A stretch of DNA of 33,736 bases from assembly GCA_016937855.1 (NCBI GenBank), contig JAFGVU010000251.1:1-33736 (forward strand), written 5' to 3'. The notes under the pieces are model-generated. The model searched no databases, was not told the origin of the DNA, and saw only the letters and a list, made by a program, of their open reading frames with translations. Made by a program: the position numbers and the translations under genes. Below are positions 7,707 through 16,889 of this stretch, piece after piece; position 1 is the stretch's first letter; each line of letters opens with the position of its first letter. The DNA comes from Bacteroidales bacterium (GTDB taxonomy: Bacteria; Bacteroidota; Bacteroidia; Bacteroidales; ML635J-15).

Positions 7707-8714
7707 ATGGCAAGTAAACCCGAAGATGTCAGGAATGAAAAATTAAAAGCTGTTCAGCTTGCAATGGGAAAAATCGAAAAAGATTATGGTAAAGGATCAA
7801 TTATGATGCTAGGCTCTCAACCGGTGGTTGATGTGCCTGTTATATCATCAGGTTCAATAGCCTTGGATATTGCATTAGGTGTTGGTGGTTATCCACGTGG
7901 TAGAGTTATTGAAATATATGGACCTGAATCATCCGGAAAAACAACTCTTGCAATTCACGCAGTTGCCGAAGCACAAAAAGCCGGCGGTATTGCTGCAATA
8001 ATTGATGCAGAGCATGCTTTTGATAGGTTTTATGCCGAAAAACTAGGTGTAGATGTCGAAAATCTTATTATTTCTCAACCCGATAATGGAGAACAAGCTC
8101 TTGAAATTGCCGATAACTTAATCCGCTCAGGAGCTATCGATATTATTGTTATCGATTCGGTTGCCGCTTTAACACCTAAAGCCGAAATCGAAGGCGAAAT
8201 GGGAGACTCAAGAATGGGATTACAGGCTCGTCTGATGTCACAGGCATTGAGAAAATTAACTGCAAATATCAATAAAACTCAAACTTGCTGTATTTTTATT
8301 AATCAGCTCCGCGAGAAAATTGGTGTAATGTTCGGAAATCCTGAAACAACAACAGGTGGTAATGCTCTTAAGTTTTATGCATCTATTCGACTCGATATTC
8401 GTCGTATCGGACAGATTAAGGAGAGTGAAGATGCTACTGGAAACAGAACAAGGGTTAAAGTCGTTAAAAACAAAGTAGCTCCGCCGTTCCGCAAAGCAGA
8501 ATTCGACATAATGTATGGCGAAGGAATTTCAAAAATTGGCGAGATAATCGACCTTGGAGTTGAACTTGAAATAATTAAGAAAAGCGGAAGCTGGTTTAGC
8601 TATGGAGAATCAAAACTCGGACAAGGCAGAGATTCTGTGAAAAATATTTTAATGGACAACCCTGAGTTAAGAGATGAAATGGAAGCAAAAATTATCGAAA
8701 AATTAAAAAAATAA
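7707..8714 (+). CDS. recA: Recombinase RecA
   Basis: The 335-residue cytoplasmic protein catalyses ATP-dependent homologous pairing and strand exchange and acts as the LexA co-protease where LexA exists. The Walker A motif GPESSGKTT is at residues 72-80, followed by the Walker B region ([12 protein letters not shown]), the L1 loop segment ([23 protein letters not shown]), L2 ([27 protein letters not shown], read in parts) and the C-terminal domain. Length and start fit the family. No SOS operator was recognised upstream. The stop codon overlaps the start of the next gene by one base (TAATG at 8712-8716), which points to translational coupling with the TPR lipoprotein. Confidence 0.98.
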   Translation: MASKPEDVRNEKLKAVQLAMGKIEKDYGKGSIMMLGSQPVVDVPVISSGSIALDIALGVGGYPRGRVIEIYGPESSGKTTLAIHAVAEAQKAGGIAAIIDAEHAFDRFYAEKLGVDVENLIISQPDNGEQALEIADNLIRSGAIDIIVIDSVAALTPKAEIEGEMGDSRMGLQARLMSQALRKLTANINKTQTCCIFINQLREKIGVMFGNPETTTGGNALKFYASIRLDIRRIGQIKESEDATGNRTRVKVVKNKVAPPFRKAEFDIMYGEGISKIGEIIDLGVELEIIKKSGSWFSYGESKLGQGRDSVKNILMDNPELRDEMEAKIIEKLKK

Positions 8715-9730
8715 TGCATAAAGTAATTGCTCTTTTTATTATTATTGTAGGACTACTCATTGCTTGCAATAATCCGTCATCTAACAACAATACAAATGAC
8801 TCGGTAAACGATACTACCGAATCTATCGAAAGCTTAAATAAGCAGATCAGAGAAAATCCTGAAAATGCTCAGCTTTTTGTTAAAAGAGCTCATTTGCAAC
8901 TCGATGGAGAAAATATCGAAGAAGCAATAAACGATTTTGAAATTGCTCTTCGTGTTGATTCTCTATTGCCTGATGTGTATAACGAGCTTTGCGATTTGTA
9001 TCTTTTGCGTGGTGAGTCGGGCAAAGCCAAGGATGCTTTATTAAAGTGCCTGGAACTTTTCCCGTTTAATGATGAGGCTCGTCTAAAACTTGCTCAAATA
9101 TATTTTTATGTCGAAATGTATAAAGAGGCAATGCGTGAAATAGTAAATCTCGAAACTAATAACTTGCAATCCTCAGACTCATATTTTGTTAAGGGATTAA
9201 TCTTAAACGAAACTCAAGCTTACCAAGAGGCAATTAAAGCCCTTAGGAAGTCCATTGAGTATGATACTGAAAACTGGCAAGCTCACAATCTGTTGGGGAT
9301 GATATATTACAGACAGAATGATCCACTTGCAGTGGAGTATTTTACAACAGCTGTCAGATTGTTCCCTAATAATCTCGAAATAAGATTTAATGCAGGATTA
9401 GTTTTTCAGCATTTTAAACTTTATGATAAATCGCTTGCCGAATATGATTACGTGATAAGTGCCGATTCTACTTATTGCCAGGCATATTATAACAGGGGAT
9501 ATGTGCATATTAATGGAACAGGTAATGCCGAAGAAGCAATAGCTAGTTTTACGGCAGCGATAAAGCTAGATTCCACTGCACATAAAGCTTTTTATAACCG
9601 CGGAGTTGCATACGAAATGATGGGGAAACTTAAATTGGCAGAGTTGGATTATAGAAAAGCTCTGGAGATTTTGCCAAATTATGATATGGCAGTTAATGCT
9701 CTTAACGATGTTATTGCTAAGCAACGATAA
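8714..9730 (+). CDS. TPR-repeat lipoprotein coupled to recA
   Basis: The 338-residue protein has a lipoprotein signal peptide with lipobox LIAC and predicted lipidated Cys18, followed by an Asn/Ser/Asp-rich tether. About seven to eight tetratricopeptide repeats fill residues 40-335; clear examples are EEAINDFEIALRVDSLLP, YQEAIKALRKSIEYDTEN and EEAIASFTAAIKLDSTAH. TPR solenoids mediate protein-protein contacts, here in the periplasm or at a membrane. No catalytic domain is visible. ATG at 8714 overlaps the recA TAA by one base. The linkage to recA probably reflects shared transcription, not shared function. The specific partner is unknown. Confidence 0.9.
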   Translation: MHKVIALFIIIVGLLIACNNPSSNNNTNDSVNDTTESIESLNKQIRENPENAQLFVKRAHLQLDGENIEEAINDFEIALRVDSLLPDVYNELCDLYLLRGESGKAKDALLKCLELFPFNDEARLKLAQIYFYVEMYKEAMREIVNLETNNLQSSDSYFVKGLILNETQAYQEAIKALRKSIEYDTENWQAHNLLGMIYYRQNDPLAVEYFTTAVRLFPNNLEIRFNAGLVFQHFKLYDKSLAEYDYVISADSTYCQAYYNRGYVHINGTGNAEEAIASFTAAIKLDSTAHKAFYNRGVAYEMMGKLKLAELDYRKALEILPNYDMAVNALNDVIAKQR

Positions 9731-9790
9731 TACTTAGCTGCCACATTGATTGTTAGAATTTTTTGTCGCTAAATATTAAACATTCTGATT

Positions 9791-11902
9791 ATGAAACGTA
9801 TCTGGTATCTTTTTTTAATTGTTGCTGTTGTTTTTGTTTCGTGTAAACCCGAAGCAGATGTTAAACCCGAAGAAGATTTTGCAATGCCCGATGTATCACT
9901 AAGTGACGAGGAAATCGCAAATGGAATTCTTACTCCGGAGATTTTGTGGAAATTTGGACGTGTAAGCGATCCGCAACTGAGCCCTGACGGAAATTCATTA
10001 ATTTATAATATTACCTATTATAGTGTTGACGAAAACAAAGGTTATACTCATGTGTTTTCTATCCCAATGGAAGGAGGAGAACCAAAACAGCTAACAATTG
10101 GTAATTATTCTTGCTTTAACCCTCGCTGGATAAATAATGGTGAGAAGATTGCATTCTTATCTAGCGAAACAGACACCGTTCAGATTTGGACAATGAAAGC
10201 AGATGGGAGTGAAAAAACACAAATTTCAAATCTCGATATTAGTGTAAATTCTTTTAAAGTTGCGCCGGATGGGACAAAAATCCTGATAATCTCGGATGTT
10301 AAACTGGATCAAACTCCAACCGAAATTTATACCGACTTACCTAAAGCAAATGTAATTATTGCTGACGATTTGATGTATAGACATTGGAATAACTGGCACG
10401 ACTATGCTTATTCGCATATTTTTGTTGCCGATTTTGACGGAGAATCAGTTGCTACTCCGATTGACATAATGCAAGGAGAACGTTGGGATGCTCCAATGAG
10501 CCCTTATTTTGATGATTCTGAAATTTGTTGGAGTCCTGACAGCAAAAAAATCGCATATACTTGTAAAAAAATGACAGGTAAACAATACGCCCTTAGCACC
10601 GACTCGGATATTTTTATTTATGATTTGGAATCTGCTAAAACTAACAATATTACGCAAGGAATGTTGGGTTATGACAAATATCCAACTTTTTCTCCTGATT
10701 CAAAGATGATAGCCTGGTCGAGTATGGAAACTCCCGGGTATGAGGCTGATAAAACCAGATTATTTATAATGGACTTCGAAACAGGATCAAAAACTTATCT
10801 TACCGAAGATTTTGACTATGGTGTTTCAAATATAATTTGGCCGGCGGAAGAAGGAAATACAGATAATATTTACTTTATCTCGGACATAAATGCAACCCAA
10901 CAGATATTTGGAATTAATGTTAAAACTCGTGAAGTTATTCAATTTACTGAGGGAGCGCACGATATTTATGCAATGCAATATAATCAGGATAAGTTTATTG
11001 CTCAAAAAATGAGCATTTCGATGGCAACAGAGCTTTTTGAGGTCGAAAAATCTGGAGAACAGCGTCAGATAAGCTTTACAAATAAACATATATACGAAAA
11101 TATTGAAATGGGTCGTGTTATCGAAAAGTGGGTGCCTACTACAGATGGGAAACAGATGTTGGTTTGGCTGATTTTGCCCCCAAAATTTGATGCAACAAAA
11201 GAATATCCTGCAATTTTGTATTGTCAGGGAGGACCACAATCTGCTGTTTCTCAATTCTTTAGTTATCGTTGGAATTTTCAGATAATGGCAGCAAATGGTT
11301 ATGTTGTTATTGCGCCTAATCGTCGTGGTTTACCCGGGTTTGGTACAGAGTGGAATGCTCAAATCTCAGGCGATTATGGAGGCCAAAATATGAAAGACTA
11401 TATGTCGGCTGTAAATGCATTTAAAGGAGAGCCATATATCGATGAGGATCGTATTGGGGCTGTTGGTGCAAGTTATGGCGGATTTTCGGTTTTTTGGCTC
11501 GCAGGTCATAACGAAGACAATACTTTTAAAGCGTTTATTTCACACTGCGGGATGTTTAATCTCGAATCGCAGTATGCTGCAACCGAAGAGATGTTTTTTG
11601 TAAATCATGATCTGGGCGGAGCGTATTGGGAAAAAGAAAATAAAATAGCACAAAAGTCTTACGAAAATTCACCTCATAATTTTGTCGATAAATGGAATGC
11701 ACCAATTTTGATTATTACAGGTGGTTACGACTTTAGAATACCTTACACCGAAAGCCTGCAAGCATTTAATGCAGCACAGTTAAATGGTGTTGAAAGCAAA
11801 CTGTTGGTCTTTCCGGAAGAAACTCACTTTGTCTTAAAACCACAAAATAGCATTCTCTGGCAACGCGAATTTAAAGCCTGGCTGGATAAGTATTTGAAGT
11901 AA
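9791..11902 (+). CDS. S9-family prolyl oligopeptidase-type serine peptidase, lipoprotein (DPP-like)
   Basis: The 703-residue protein begins with a lipoprotein signal peptide (VVFVSC, Cys18). A PD40-type beta-propeller (about residues 55-400; SPDGNSLIYN, SPDSKKIAYT, SPDSKMIAWS) precedes an alpha/beta hydrolase domain. The catalytic triad is readable: Ser561 in GASYGGF, Asp647 in GGYDFRIP and His679 in EETHFVL. This matches dipeptidyl-peptidase V or acylaminoacyl-peptidase-like S9 enzymes, which remove dipeptides or acyl-amino acids from oligopeptides. A membrane-anchored peptide-scavenging role fits a peptide-fermenting Bacteroidota, but the exact specificity cannot be read from sequence. It starts 60 bp after the TPR gene and may be cotranscribed with it. 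A stem-loop repeat follows the stop. Confidence 0.93.
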   Translation: MKRIWYLFLIVAVVFVSCKPEADVKPEEDFAMPDVSLSDEEIANGILTPEILWKFGRVSDPQLSPDGNSLIYNITYYSVDENKGYTHVFSIPMEGGEPKQLTIGNYSCFNPRWINNGEKIAFLSSETDTVQIWTMKADGSEKTQISNLDISVNSFKVAPDGTKILIISDVKLDQTPTEIYTDLPKANVIIADDLMYRHWNNWHDYAYSHIFVADFDGESVATPIDIMQGERWDAPMSPYFDDSEICWSPDSKKIAYTCKKMTGKQYALSTDSDIFIYDLESAKTNNITQGMLGYDKYPTFSPDSKMIAWSSMETPGYEADKTRLFIMDFETGSKTYLTEDFDYGVSNIIWPAEEGNTDNIYFISDINATQQIFGINVKTREVIQFTEGAHDIYAMQYNQDKFIAQKMSISMATELFEVEKSGEQRQISFTNKHIYENIEMGRVIEKWVPTTDGKQMLVWLILPPKFDATKEYPAILYCQGGPQSAVSQFFSYRWNFQIMAANGYVVIAPNRRGLPGFGTEWNAQISGDYGGQNMKDYMSAVNAFKGEPYIDEDRIGAVGASYGGFSVFWLAGHNEDNTFKAFISHCGMFNLESQYAATEEMFFVNHDLGGAYWEKENKIAQKSYENSPHNFVDKWNAPILIITGGYDFRIPYTESLQAFNAAQLNGVESKLLVFPEETHFVLKPQNSILWQREFKAWLDKYLK

Positions 11903-11928
11903 AGTAGATTTTTGGAATAGGGAAAAAT

Positions 11929-11975
11929 TATAGGTAAATTTTCGAGGAACTCAAGAATTTGTTTTTGACGGATTA
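11929..11975 (+). repeat. Intergenic stem-loop repeat, copy C
   Basis: Arms AAATTTTCGAG (11936-11946) and CTCAAGAATTT (11950-11960) enclose loop GAA. The one arm change relative to copy A makes a T/G (U-G) pair, so pairing is kept. The flanks TATAGGT and GTTTTTGACG match the other copies. It lies 33 bp after the peptidase stop. Confidence 0.7.
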
Positions 11976-12001
11976 GCAACTTGGGTTAACTTTCAAAAAA
12001 A

Positions 12002-12034
12002 CAGCCCTATTTGCTTTTGTTGCAAATAGGGCTG
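12002..12034 (-). terminator. Strong intrinsic terminator for the 12081-12614 gene
   Basis: CAGCCCTATTTGC (12002-12014) and GCAAATAGGGCTG (12022-12034) form a perfect 13-bp stem with a 7-nt loop. On the minus strand the stem is followed by a run of seven T residues (12001-11995), as expected for termination of minus-strand transcription. The hairpin may also stop plus-strand readthrough from the peptidase gene. Confidence 0.85.
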
Positions 12035-12080
12035 AAAGTGTTGATAAATTTAGTAAAGGCTTATGATAATAAGACGTAAT

Positions 12081-12614
12081 TTATTCAACTTGCCCGGCTT
12101 TTATCGGATTGTCTGCTGTTAAGTTATCTGCTCTACTTATAATTTTTAATAGACTTTTATCTGCAGATAATTCAAGTTTTATCCAACCATAATAATGCGC
12201 TGTACTACTACCATAAGCAATAGCCCGGTAGCCGATAAACTTTTCTCCTTTGCCGGCAAAATCGTCTAAATATACAGTATCTCCATTCCAGGAATTACTT
12301 TCCGATATGCTTTCATCTTTATTGATTACATCCAGCATATTTGTCCTTGATGCTGCCAATTGGCTATATCCATCACAATCAAGTAATGGGTCAAGTCTTT
12401 TAAAAATAAACACTTGTTTATCTGTAACATTGTTAGTGTCGATTTTAAACGTAAGATATTTGCAACATCCATCTATTGAATCTATGCTTGATACAGTAAC
12501 AGTTTTATTGATTTCAGAGTAAAAAATCTGATCTTCAGGTAATTTAATTTCATCTTTACATGAGGATAGAAATATTGCTAAAATAATTGAAGTTAAAAAT
12601 AGTATCTTTCTCAT
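12081..12614 (-). CDS. Small lipoprotein of unknown function, probably surface-exposed
   Basis: The 177-residue protein has a lipoprotein signal peptide (FLSSC, predicted lipidated Cys19) directly followed by KDE. A Lys plus acidic residues right after the cysteine resembles the lipoprotein export signal described in Capnocytophaga and Bacteroides, so surface exposure is inferred. The mature part has five further cysteines or fewer, including an adjacent pair (DGCCKYLTF), and reads as a beta-rich fold ending ADNLTADNPIKAGQVE. No family is recognised. It sits 13 bp downstream of a T9SS-domain relic and is followed by a strong terminator. Confidence 0.75.
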   Translation of the reverse strand: MRKILFLTSIILAIFLSSCKDEIKLPEDQIFYSEINKTVTVSSIDSIDGCCKYLTFKIDTNNVTDKQVFIFKRLDPLLDCDGYSQLAASRTNMLDVINKDESISESNSWNGDTVYLDDFAGKGEKFIGYRAIAYGSSTAHYYGWIKLELSADKSLLKIISRADNLTADNPIKAGQVE

Positions 12615-12627
12615 AATATTTGTGTTT

Positions 12628-12765
12628 TTAATTTACTATCATTCTTTTACTGTCAATGATTTTATTACCTACAACTAAAGTGTAAATAAACATACCTGGA
12701 TATAAATCCGTTTTACCTATTTCTATTTGATTTTCACCATTTGTTTGTAAAGATACGGATTTTAA
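12628..12765 (-). pseudogene. Relic of a T9SS type A C-terminal sorting domain
   Basis: The minus frame from 12765 to the TAA at 12628 encodes about 45 residues. It includes SVSLQTNGENQIEIGKTDLY and ends KIIDSKRMIVN. These are the last strands of a T9SS sorting domain (compare 'DISNLEAGNYII' in the 12851-16870 protein). An in-frame stop directly upstream (12766-12768) and the lack of any start or preceding domain mark it as the surviving tail of a deleted cargo gene. Confidence 0.75.
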
Positions 12766-12782
12766 TTAGGAATTAGAAATTA

Positions 12783-12831
12783 AAAAAAATGGCATAAAGC
12801 CACAGGAATTTTCCTTATTAGCTTTATGCCA
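12783..12831 (-). terminator. Intrinsic terminator for the 12851-16870 gene
   Basis: TGGCATAAAGC (12790-12800) and GCTTTATGCCA (12821-12831) pair perfectly over 11 bp. The loop contains a smaller AGGAA/TTCCT palindrome. On the minus strand the stem is followed by eight T residues (12789-12782). It lies 20 bp after the stop of the large T9SS cargo gene. Confidence 0.88.
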
Positions 12832-12850
12832 AATGTTTGTTTAAACGCGG

Positions 12851-15800
12851 TTATCTCACAATCATAAAACTTTGACTTGAGTTAAGTTCTTTGCAATTTA
12901 TTATGTAATTGCCCGCTTCGAGATTGCTTATGTCGATACTCATAAAACCAAGTTGTTGATTTGTTGAAACTGTTTTTACAAGATCACCTTTTATAGTAAA
13001 AATACTAAAAGTACAATTACCTTCAGGATTAATAAATTCAATTGACAGATAGTTATCAGCAGGATTAGGATAAATGCTAAATAAAGACTCAAGTTCAGGA
13101 ATTAGCTCCTGAGAATCTTCATAATTATTTACTCTGGCAGATCTATCTTCCATTGTTTGTTCAGAATTTGGCAAAAATACAATTGGGAAATTGTCCCACA
13201 AGTCTGCCGATTCAAGCATTGCACGTGCAGCACCACCTTCTTTTGTATTGTAATCTGCTGCAAGTTCGCGTAAAAACTCCTCGTTATTACGAATTGCATT
13301 TTGGGCGTCTTCCATGGAGTGGGCGCGTAGCATATCTATTTTGACCTCGGTGATTTTCACATCATTTAAAAGAGAGATGTCGTCGCTGCTTAATGCAATA
13401 TTTTCGATATCATCTAGAACAGCAAGAGCATTGTCGTATAGTCCTTTATGCAAATATAAATCGGCTAGTTTCTTTTTTGCATGCAAATCGGTTTGTGTTT
13501 CTAAAAATCCGAGAACCATTTCGTACGATTGTGCAAACTCGGGAGTTGTGTCGGCACTAAAAGTAGCACGTACTAATTTATCGTAATTAACCTGACGTGC
13601 AGATTTTAAACTGCTGATACGATTAAGTTTTTGCTCAATTTCATTTTCACCATTTTGAGATTTTAAAATATATGCTTTGTATGTTGCACTTAAATCTGAA
13701 TTACGAACAGCCTCCACAACATCTTTTGGTAATGGACTATTTGCAAACATTAAAGAAGTGCGAGAGAGTTCGCTAACATTTTTATTGTTAAGATATGCCA
13801 GCAGAATTTGGGATGTTAAATTTGGAGATGCCTCATTTAAACTATTATAAACAGTCGAAATGTTGTTGTCGTTAGCTGTTTGTGCAGAAATCTCCAATTC
13901 CAATTCATTGTACGATGTTAATTCAGCAACTTGACTTTCTAATTCAATTTCTTCGTCATTAAACCCGCCAATGGTTTCCATGAGTGGAATAATTATACCA
14001 CCACCTCCACCATAGGAGTATATGGTTTGTGGACATTCTTGTTCACGAGTTGTAAATGTTCCATCATAATGTCTAATAACTTCACTCGTATTATAACTAT
14101 TAATATTTGCATCACGATCAATTAAATTATCATAAGCTCCATAATAATGATAATTGTCTCCATAGAAGTGAATATATGATGAGGTGTAGTCAACATAAAA
14201 ATCTCTTTCTCCAGACAATCCATGCAGCCAGAAAGTGTTTTTAGCTGATTCACCATCATTGGTGAGAATATTCCATCCTTGTTTTTGTGCAATCGAAGAA
14301 TAATATACGGTAATAGTTCCATTTTGTGTTTGTAGCTCTCCTCCAAGAACAGCAATTGCGTAATCAGTTTGGTTAAAATCATTGCAAATAAATTGCAATC
14401 CATTAGCTTGATCCATAGAGCTGCCATTTTCACCAAGACCTACTGCTCCCGTTGCAACACCATTCCCAGTCAGATTGTAAAAATCGTTTCTATAAACTTC
14501 ATTATTATTTAATTCATGTGAATTATACACCACCATTCCCAACACTCCATCATGGAATTCATTACCTTCGATATGATAACCTGTACTACTTTCTACATAC
14601 AATCCAAAACTATCGTAAAGCAATGAGCCTGATAATGTTTCGGAGGAGACGTCGAAGTCACATTCCGTAACAGTAATAGCATCGGATGCAATTAACCAAG
14701 AGCCTTTTACACAATTGTTAAAATCTTGACGACTTAATTTATAAAAGCTACCTGTGCTTGCTTTAATTCCATAGTATAGATCAGTAAAACTGCCTCTTGT
14801 CGTATTTTGATCGGGACAAGGATATCCAATTAGTTGAATGCCTGAACAGCTTTCTTTCACTGTTATGGATGACGCTGTTGATAAAATACCAACACCTCGT
14901 TGTGAGATTGATACTGAGCTTGCATAATCATTTCTGAAATCACATCCATAAAAAGCTAATCCGGGAGCTGTCCAAATATGGACATGGTATAATGGCGTAT
15001 TCCCTTTATTATATAATTCTGATGTCGTATAGAAATCACAAGTAGAAAACAGAGAAATATTGTCAACTCCCTGATAAGAATACGAAACAAATGATACATC
15101 AATTATATTATCTTTGAAGTTACTATTATACGCTTTAACAATACCTCCGTTATTAGCCTCTATCCCTTTCTCGGCAAATTCTATTGTTGAATTTGACATA
15201 TAAGTATATGGTTGTGGAGATGTTGAAGTGCTACCTTGAGGCACTGACCCCCAGTAACCATTACAACGAATTCCGCCCCACATAGATTCAACATCACAAT
15301 AGTCAAATGCGGTAAGTGTTGAATTTCTTAATTCAAGCCTGGAACCAATACCTGAGGCATTATAGCTCATATCTAAAGTTTCCTCATCTTTAAAATGTAT
15401 CGTTAAACCATCGATTTTTAGTTTAGCATCACCATTAATTGTTAAGTTTCCTTTTAGATAAATATCTGTTATCGCTGCACCGGAGGTAAAGGGATTTGAA
15501 GTCTGGGTCCATTCTACATAATAAGGTGATGCTGTTACCTCTTCAATTGTTATATCTCCTGTTGTTAAATCTTCTGAAACTCCTGTCATTGAGGTTATTA
15601 CTTCTGAAGTGTATTTATCATAACAACACTCTTGGCTATTAGGATGTGATGTGTAGTTGTAATAACAACCATCAATTTGGTCAGGCAAAATATAGCAATT
15701 AGGTGATGTTGCAGAAAATGTTGAGATAAGCTTGTTGTTTATTATCTCAGACGTGCCTAAATAGGCTATATTCGTGATGCTGTGGGCAGACAGGTTAAGC

Positions 15801-16870
15801 CTGCCAACATATCCGTTATTGGAAGCTACATAATAATCTCCATGTGTCGTTCTTTCGATTTGTGAACTGTAATATTGATTATATGAAAGGTTTGTGACGA
15901 AGAGGTTAATATCAGTTTCAATATTGTTAATATCGGAGTAGTCTATTACATAAATACCCTCCCCCGAACTGTTAAGGATAACTTTATCGTCATCATTTAC
16001 AAATTCGCAACCTACAATTTGCCGTGCTGACATATCCATATTAAAATTGTGTATACAACTGTAATCACTGCACGCTAGAGATCCTGTTTGAGGATTTAAC
16101 TCAATTAATAGTAAGTTCGGGTTTGTGGAAGAAGCAGCCAGGTTTGATGGATTTGCATTTGCAATGACCAACATATCCAAGTCATTAGATAATTCTAACT
16201 CCGATATTAATTCAATACTTGTTGAGATTCCAGCTGAGTAGCTTTTGACAATCTCTTTTTCTGTCATAGTATAAAGCTCAAGTATTAAAGAATCTGTTGA
16301 TCTGTCACAGTAATTTAAAGAACTTACCGAGTAAATTCTACGTGTTTCACTTGTACCAATAAAATCGGATATAGTAATAGATGAGGTTCTGCAGCCTGAA
16401 GACGAAATTGCCCCCCTTGACATAACAGAGTTTATTCCCGGATTGACAATTGTATATCTTGTCTGGGTTAATGGATAAGATAAATCGCTTCGCTTATAGT
16501 ATAAGGAATACCAAATAGCATATTCACAGTTGTTAGTCCTGCTTAAAGGAACTATCGAAATCTCCCCAGTAATATAGTAATATTCAAACTCATCTCCATC
16601 TTCGAAAAGTTCACCAATTTCAACTCCAGTTGGGGTATAAATTTTTGAATCAATAACTCTAAAAAGCAAATTATCATTTTCATCATAATATGCATTATAT
16701 ACTTCTTCACCAGTTATAGGGATAGTTGTTAGCGAGTTAACAGTAGGAGGATTTGTGCTGAAGTTCAACTGCTTGTTAATAAAAGACCATCTTCGCATTT
16801 GTTCCGATTGAGAATACAATGAGCTTACAATCAGGAACAGGGTGAAACTAATAATAAAAAGTTTTTTCAT
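12851..16870 (-). CDS. Large secreted beta-helix protein with T9SS type A sorting domain
   Basis: The 1339-residue protein starts with a Sec signal peptide (cut after SSLYSQ, about residue 21). Residues about 30-450 are beta-rich with propeller-like repeats. Residues about 480-900 have the Asn/Gly/Ser-rich periodicity of a right-handed parallel beta-helix (LTINGDAKLKIDGLTIHF, GIEANNGGIVKAYNSNF, YHIEGNEFHDGVLGMVV). A Gly-rich hinge (YGGGGGIIIP) leads to an acidic, helical, TPR-like region at about 985-1235. Residues about 1260-1339 form the T9SS domain (FSIYPNPADNYLSIEF ... LEAGNYII ... FMIVR). The family passes the outer membrane by T9SS and is attached to or released from the surface. Substrate or ligand is unknown. 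It ends in a strong terminator. Confidence 0.9.
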   Translation of the reverse strand: MKKLFIISFTLFLIVSSLYSQSEQMRRWSFINKQLNFSTNPPTVNSLTTIPITGEEVYNAYYDENDNLLFRVIDSKIYTPTGVEIGELFEDGDEFEYYYITGEISIVPLSRTNNCEYAIWYSLYYKRSDLSYPLTQTRYTIVNPGINSVMSRGAISSSGCRTSSITISDFIGTSETRRIYSVSSLNYCDRSTDSLILELYTMTEKEIVKSYSAGISTSIELISELELSNDLDMLVIANANPSNLAASSTNPNLLLIELNPQTGSLACSDYSCIHNFNMDMSARQIVGCEFVNDDDKVILNSSGEGIYVIDYSDINNIETDINLFVTNLSYNQYYSSQIERTTHGDYYVASNNGYVGRLNLSAHSITNIAYLGTSEIINNKLISTFSATSPNCYILPDQIDGCYYNYTSHPNSQECCYDKYTSEVITSMTGVSEDLTTGDITIEEVTASPYYVEWTQTSNPFTSGAAITDIYLKGNLTINGDAKLKIDGLTIHFKDEETLDMSYNASGIGSRLELRNSTLTAFDYCDVESMWGGIRCNGYWGSVPQGSTSTSPQPYTYMSNSTIEFAEKGIEANNGGIVKAYNSNFKDNIIDVSFVSYSYQGVDNISLFSTCDFYTTSELYNKGNTPLYHVHIWTAPGLAFYGCDFRNDYASSVSISQRGVGILSTASSITVKESCSGIQLIGYPCPDQNTTRGSFTDLYYGIKASTGSFYKLSRQDFNNCVKGSWLIASDAITVTECDFDVSSETLSGSLLYDSFGLYVESSTGYHIEGNEFHDGVLGMVVYNSHELNNNEVYRNDFYNLTGNGVATGAVGLGENGSSMDQANGLQFICNDFNQTDYAIAVLGGELQTQNGTITVYYSSIAQKQGWNILTNDGESAKNTFWLHGLSGERDFYVDYTSSYIHFYGDNYHYYGAYDNLIDRDANINSYNTSEVIRHYDGTFTTREQECPQTIYSYGGGGGIIIPLMETIGGFNDEEIELESQVAELTSYNELELEISAQTANDNNISTVYNSLNEASPNLTSQILLAYLNNKNVSELSRTSLMFANSPLPKDVVEAVRNSDLSATYKAYILKSQNGENEIEQKLNRISSLKSARQVNYDKLVRATFSADTTPEFAQSYEMVLGFLETQTDLHAKKKLADLYLHKGLYDNALAVLDDIENIALSSDDISLLNDVKITEVKIDMLRAHSMEDAQNAIRNNEEFLRELAADYNTKEGGAARAMLESADLWDNFPIVFLPNSEQTMEDRSARVNNYEDSQELIPELESLFSIYPNPADNYLSIEFINPEGNCTFSIFTIKGDLVKTVSTNQQLGFMSIDISNLEAGNYIINCKELNSSQSFMIVR

Positions 16871-16889
16871 AATTTAATAGATTTAAGAA

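Noticed and set aside
14122-14436. 104-codon minus-strand frame inside the large T9SS cargo gene, and other frames within genes
   Set aside because: Out of frame with a clear gene, low-complexity Met/Ile-rich product, no family features.
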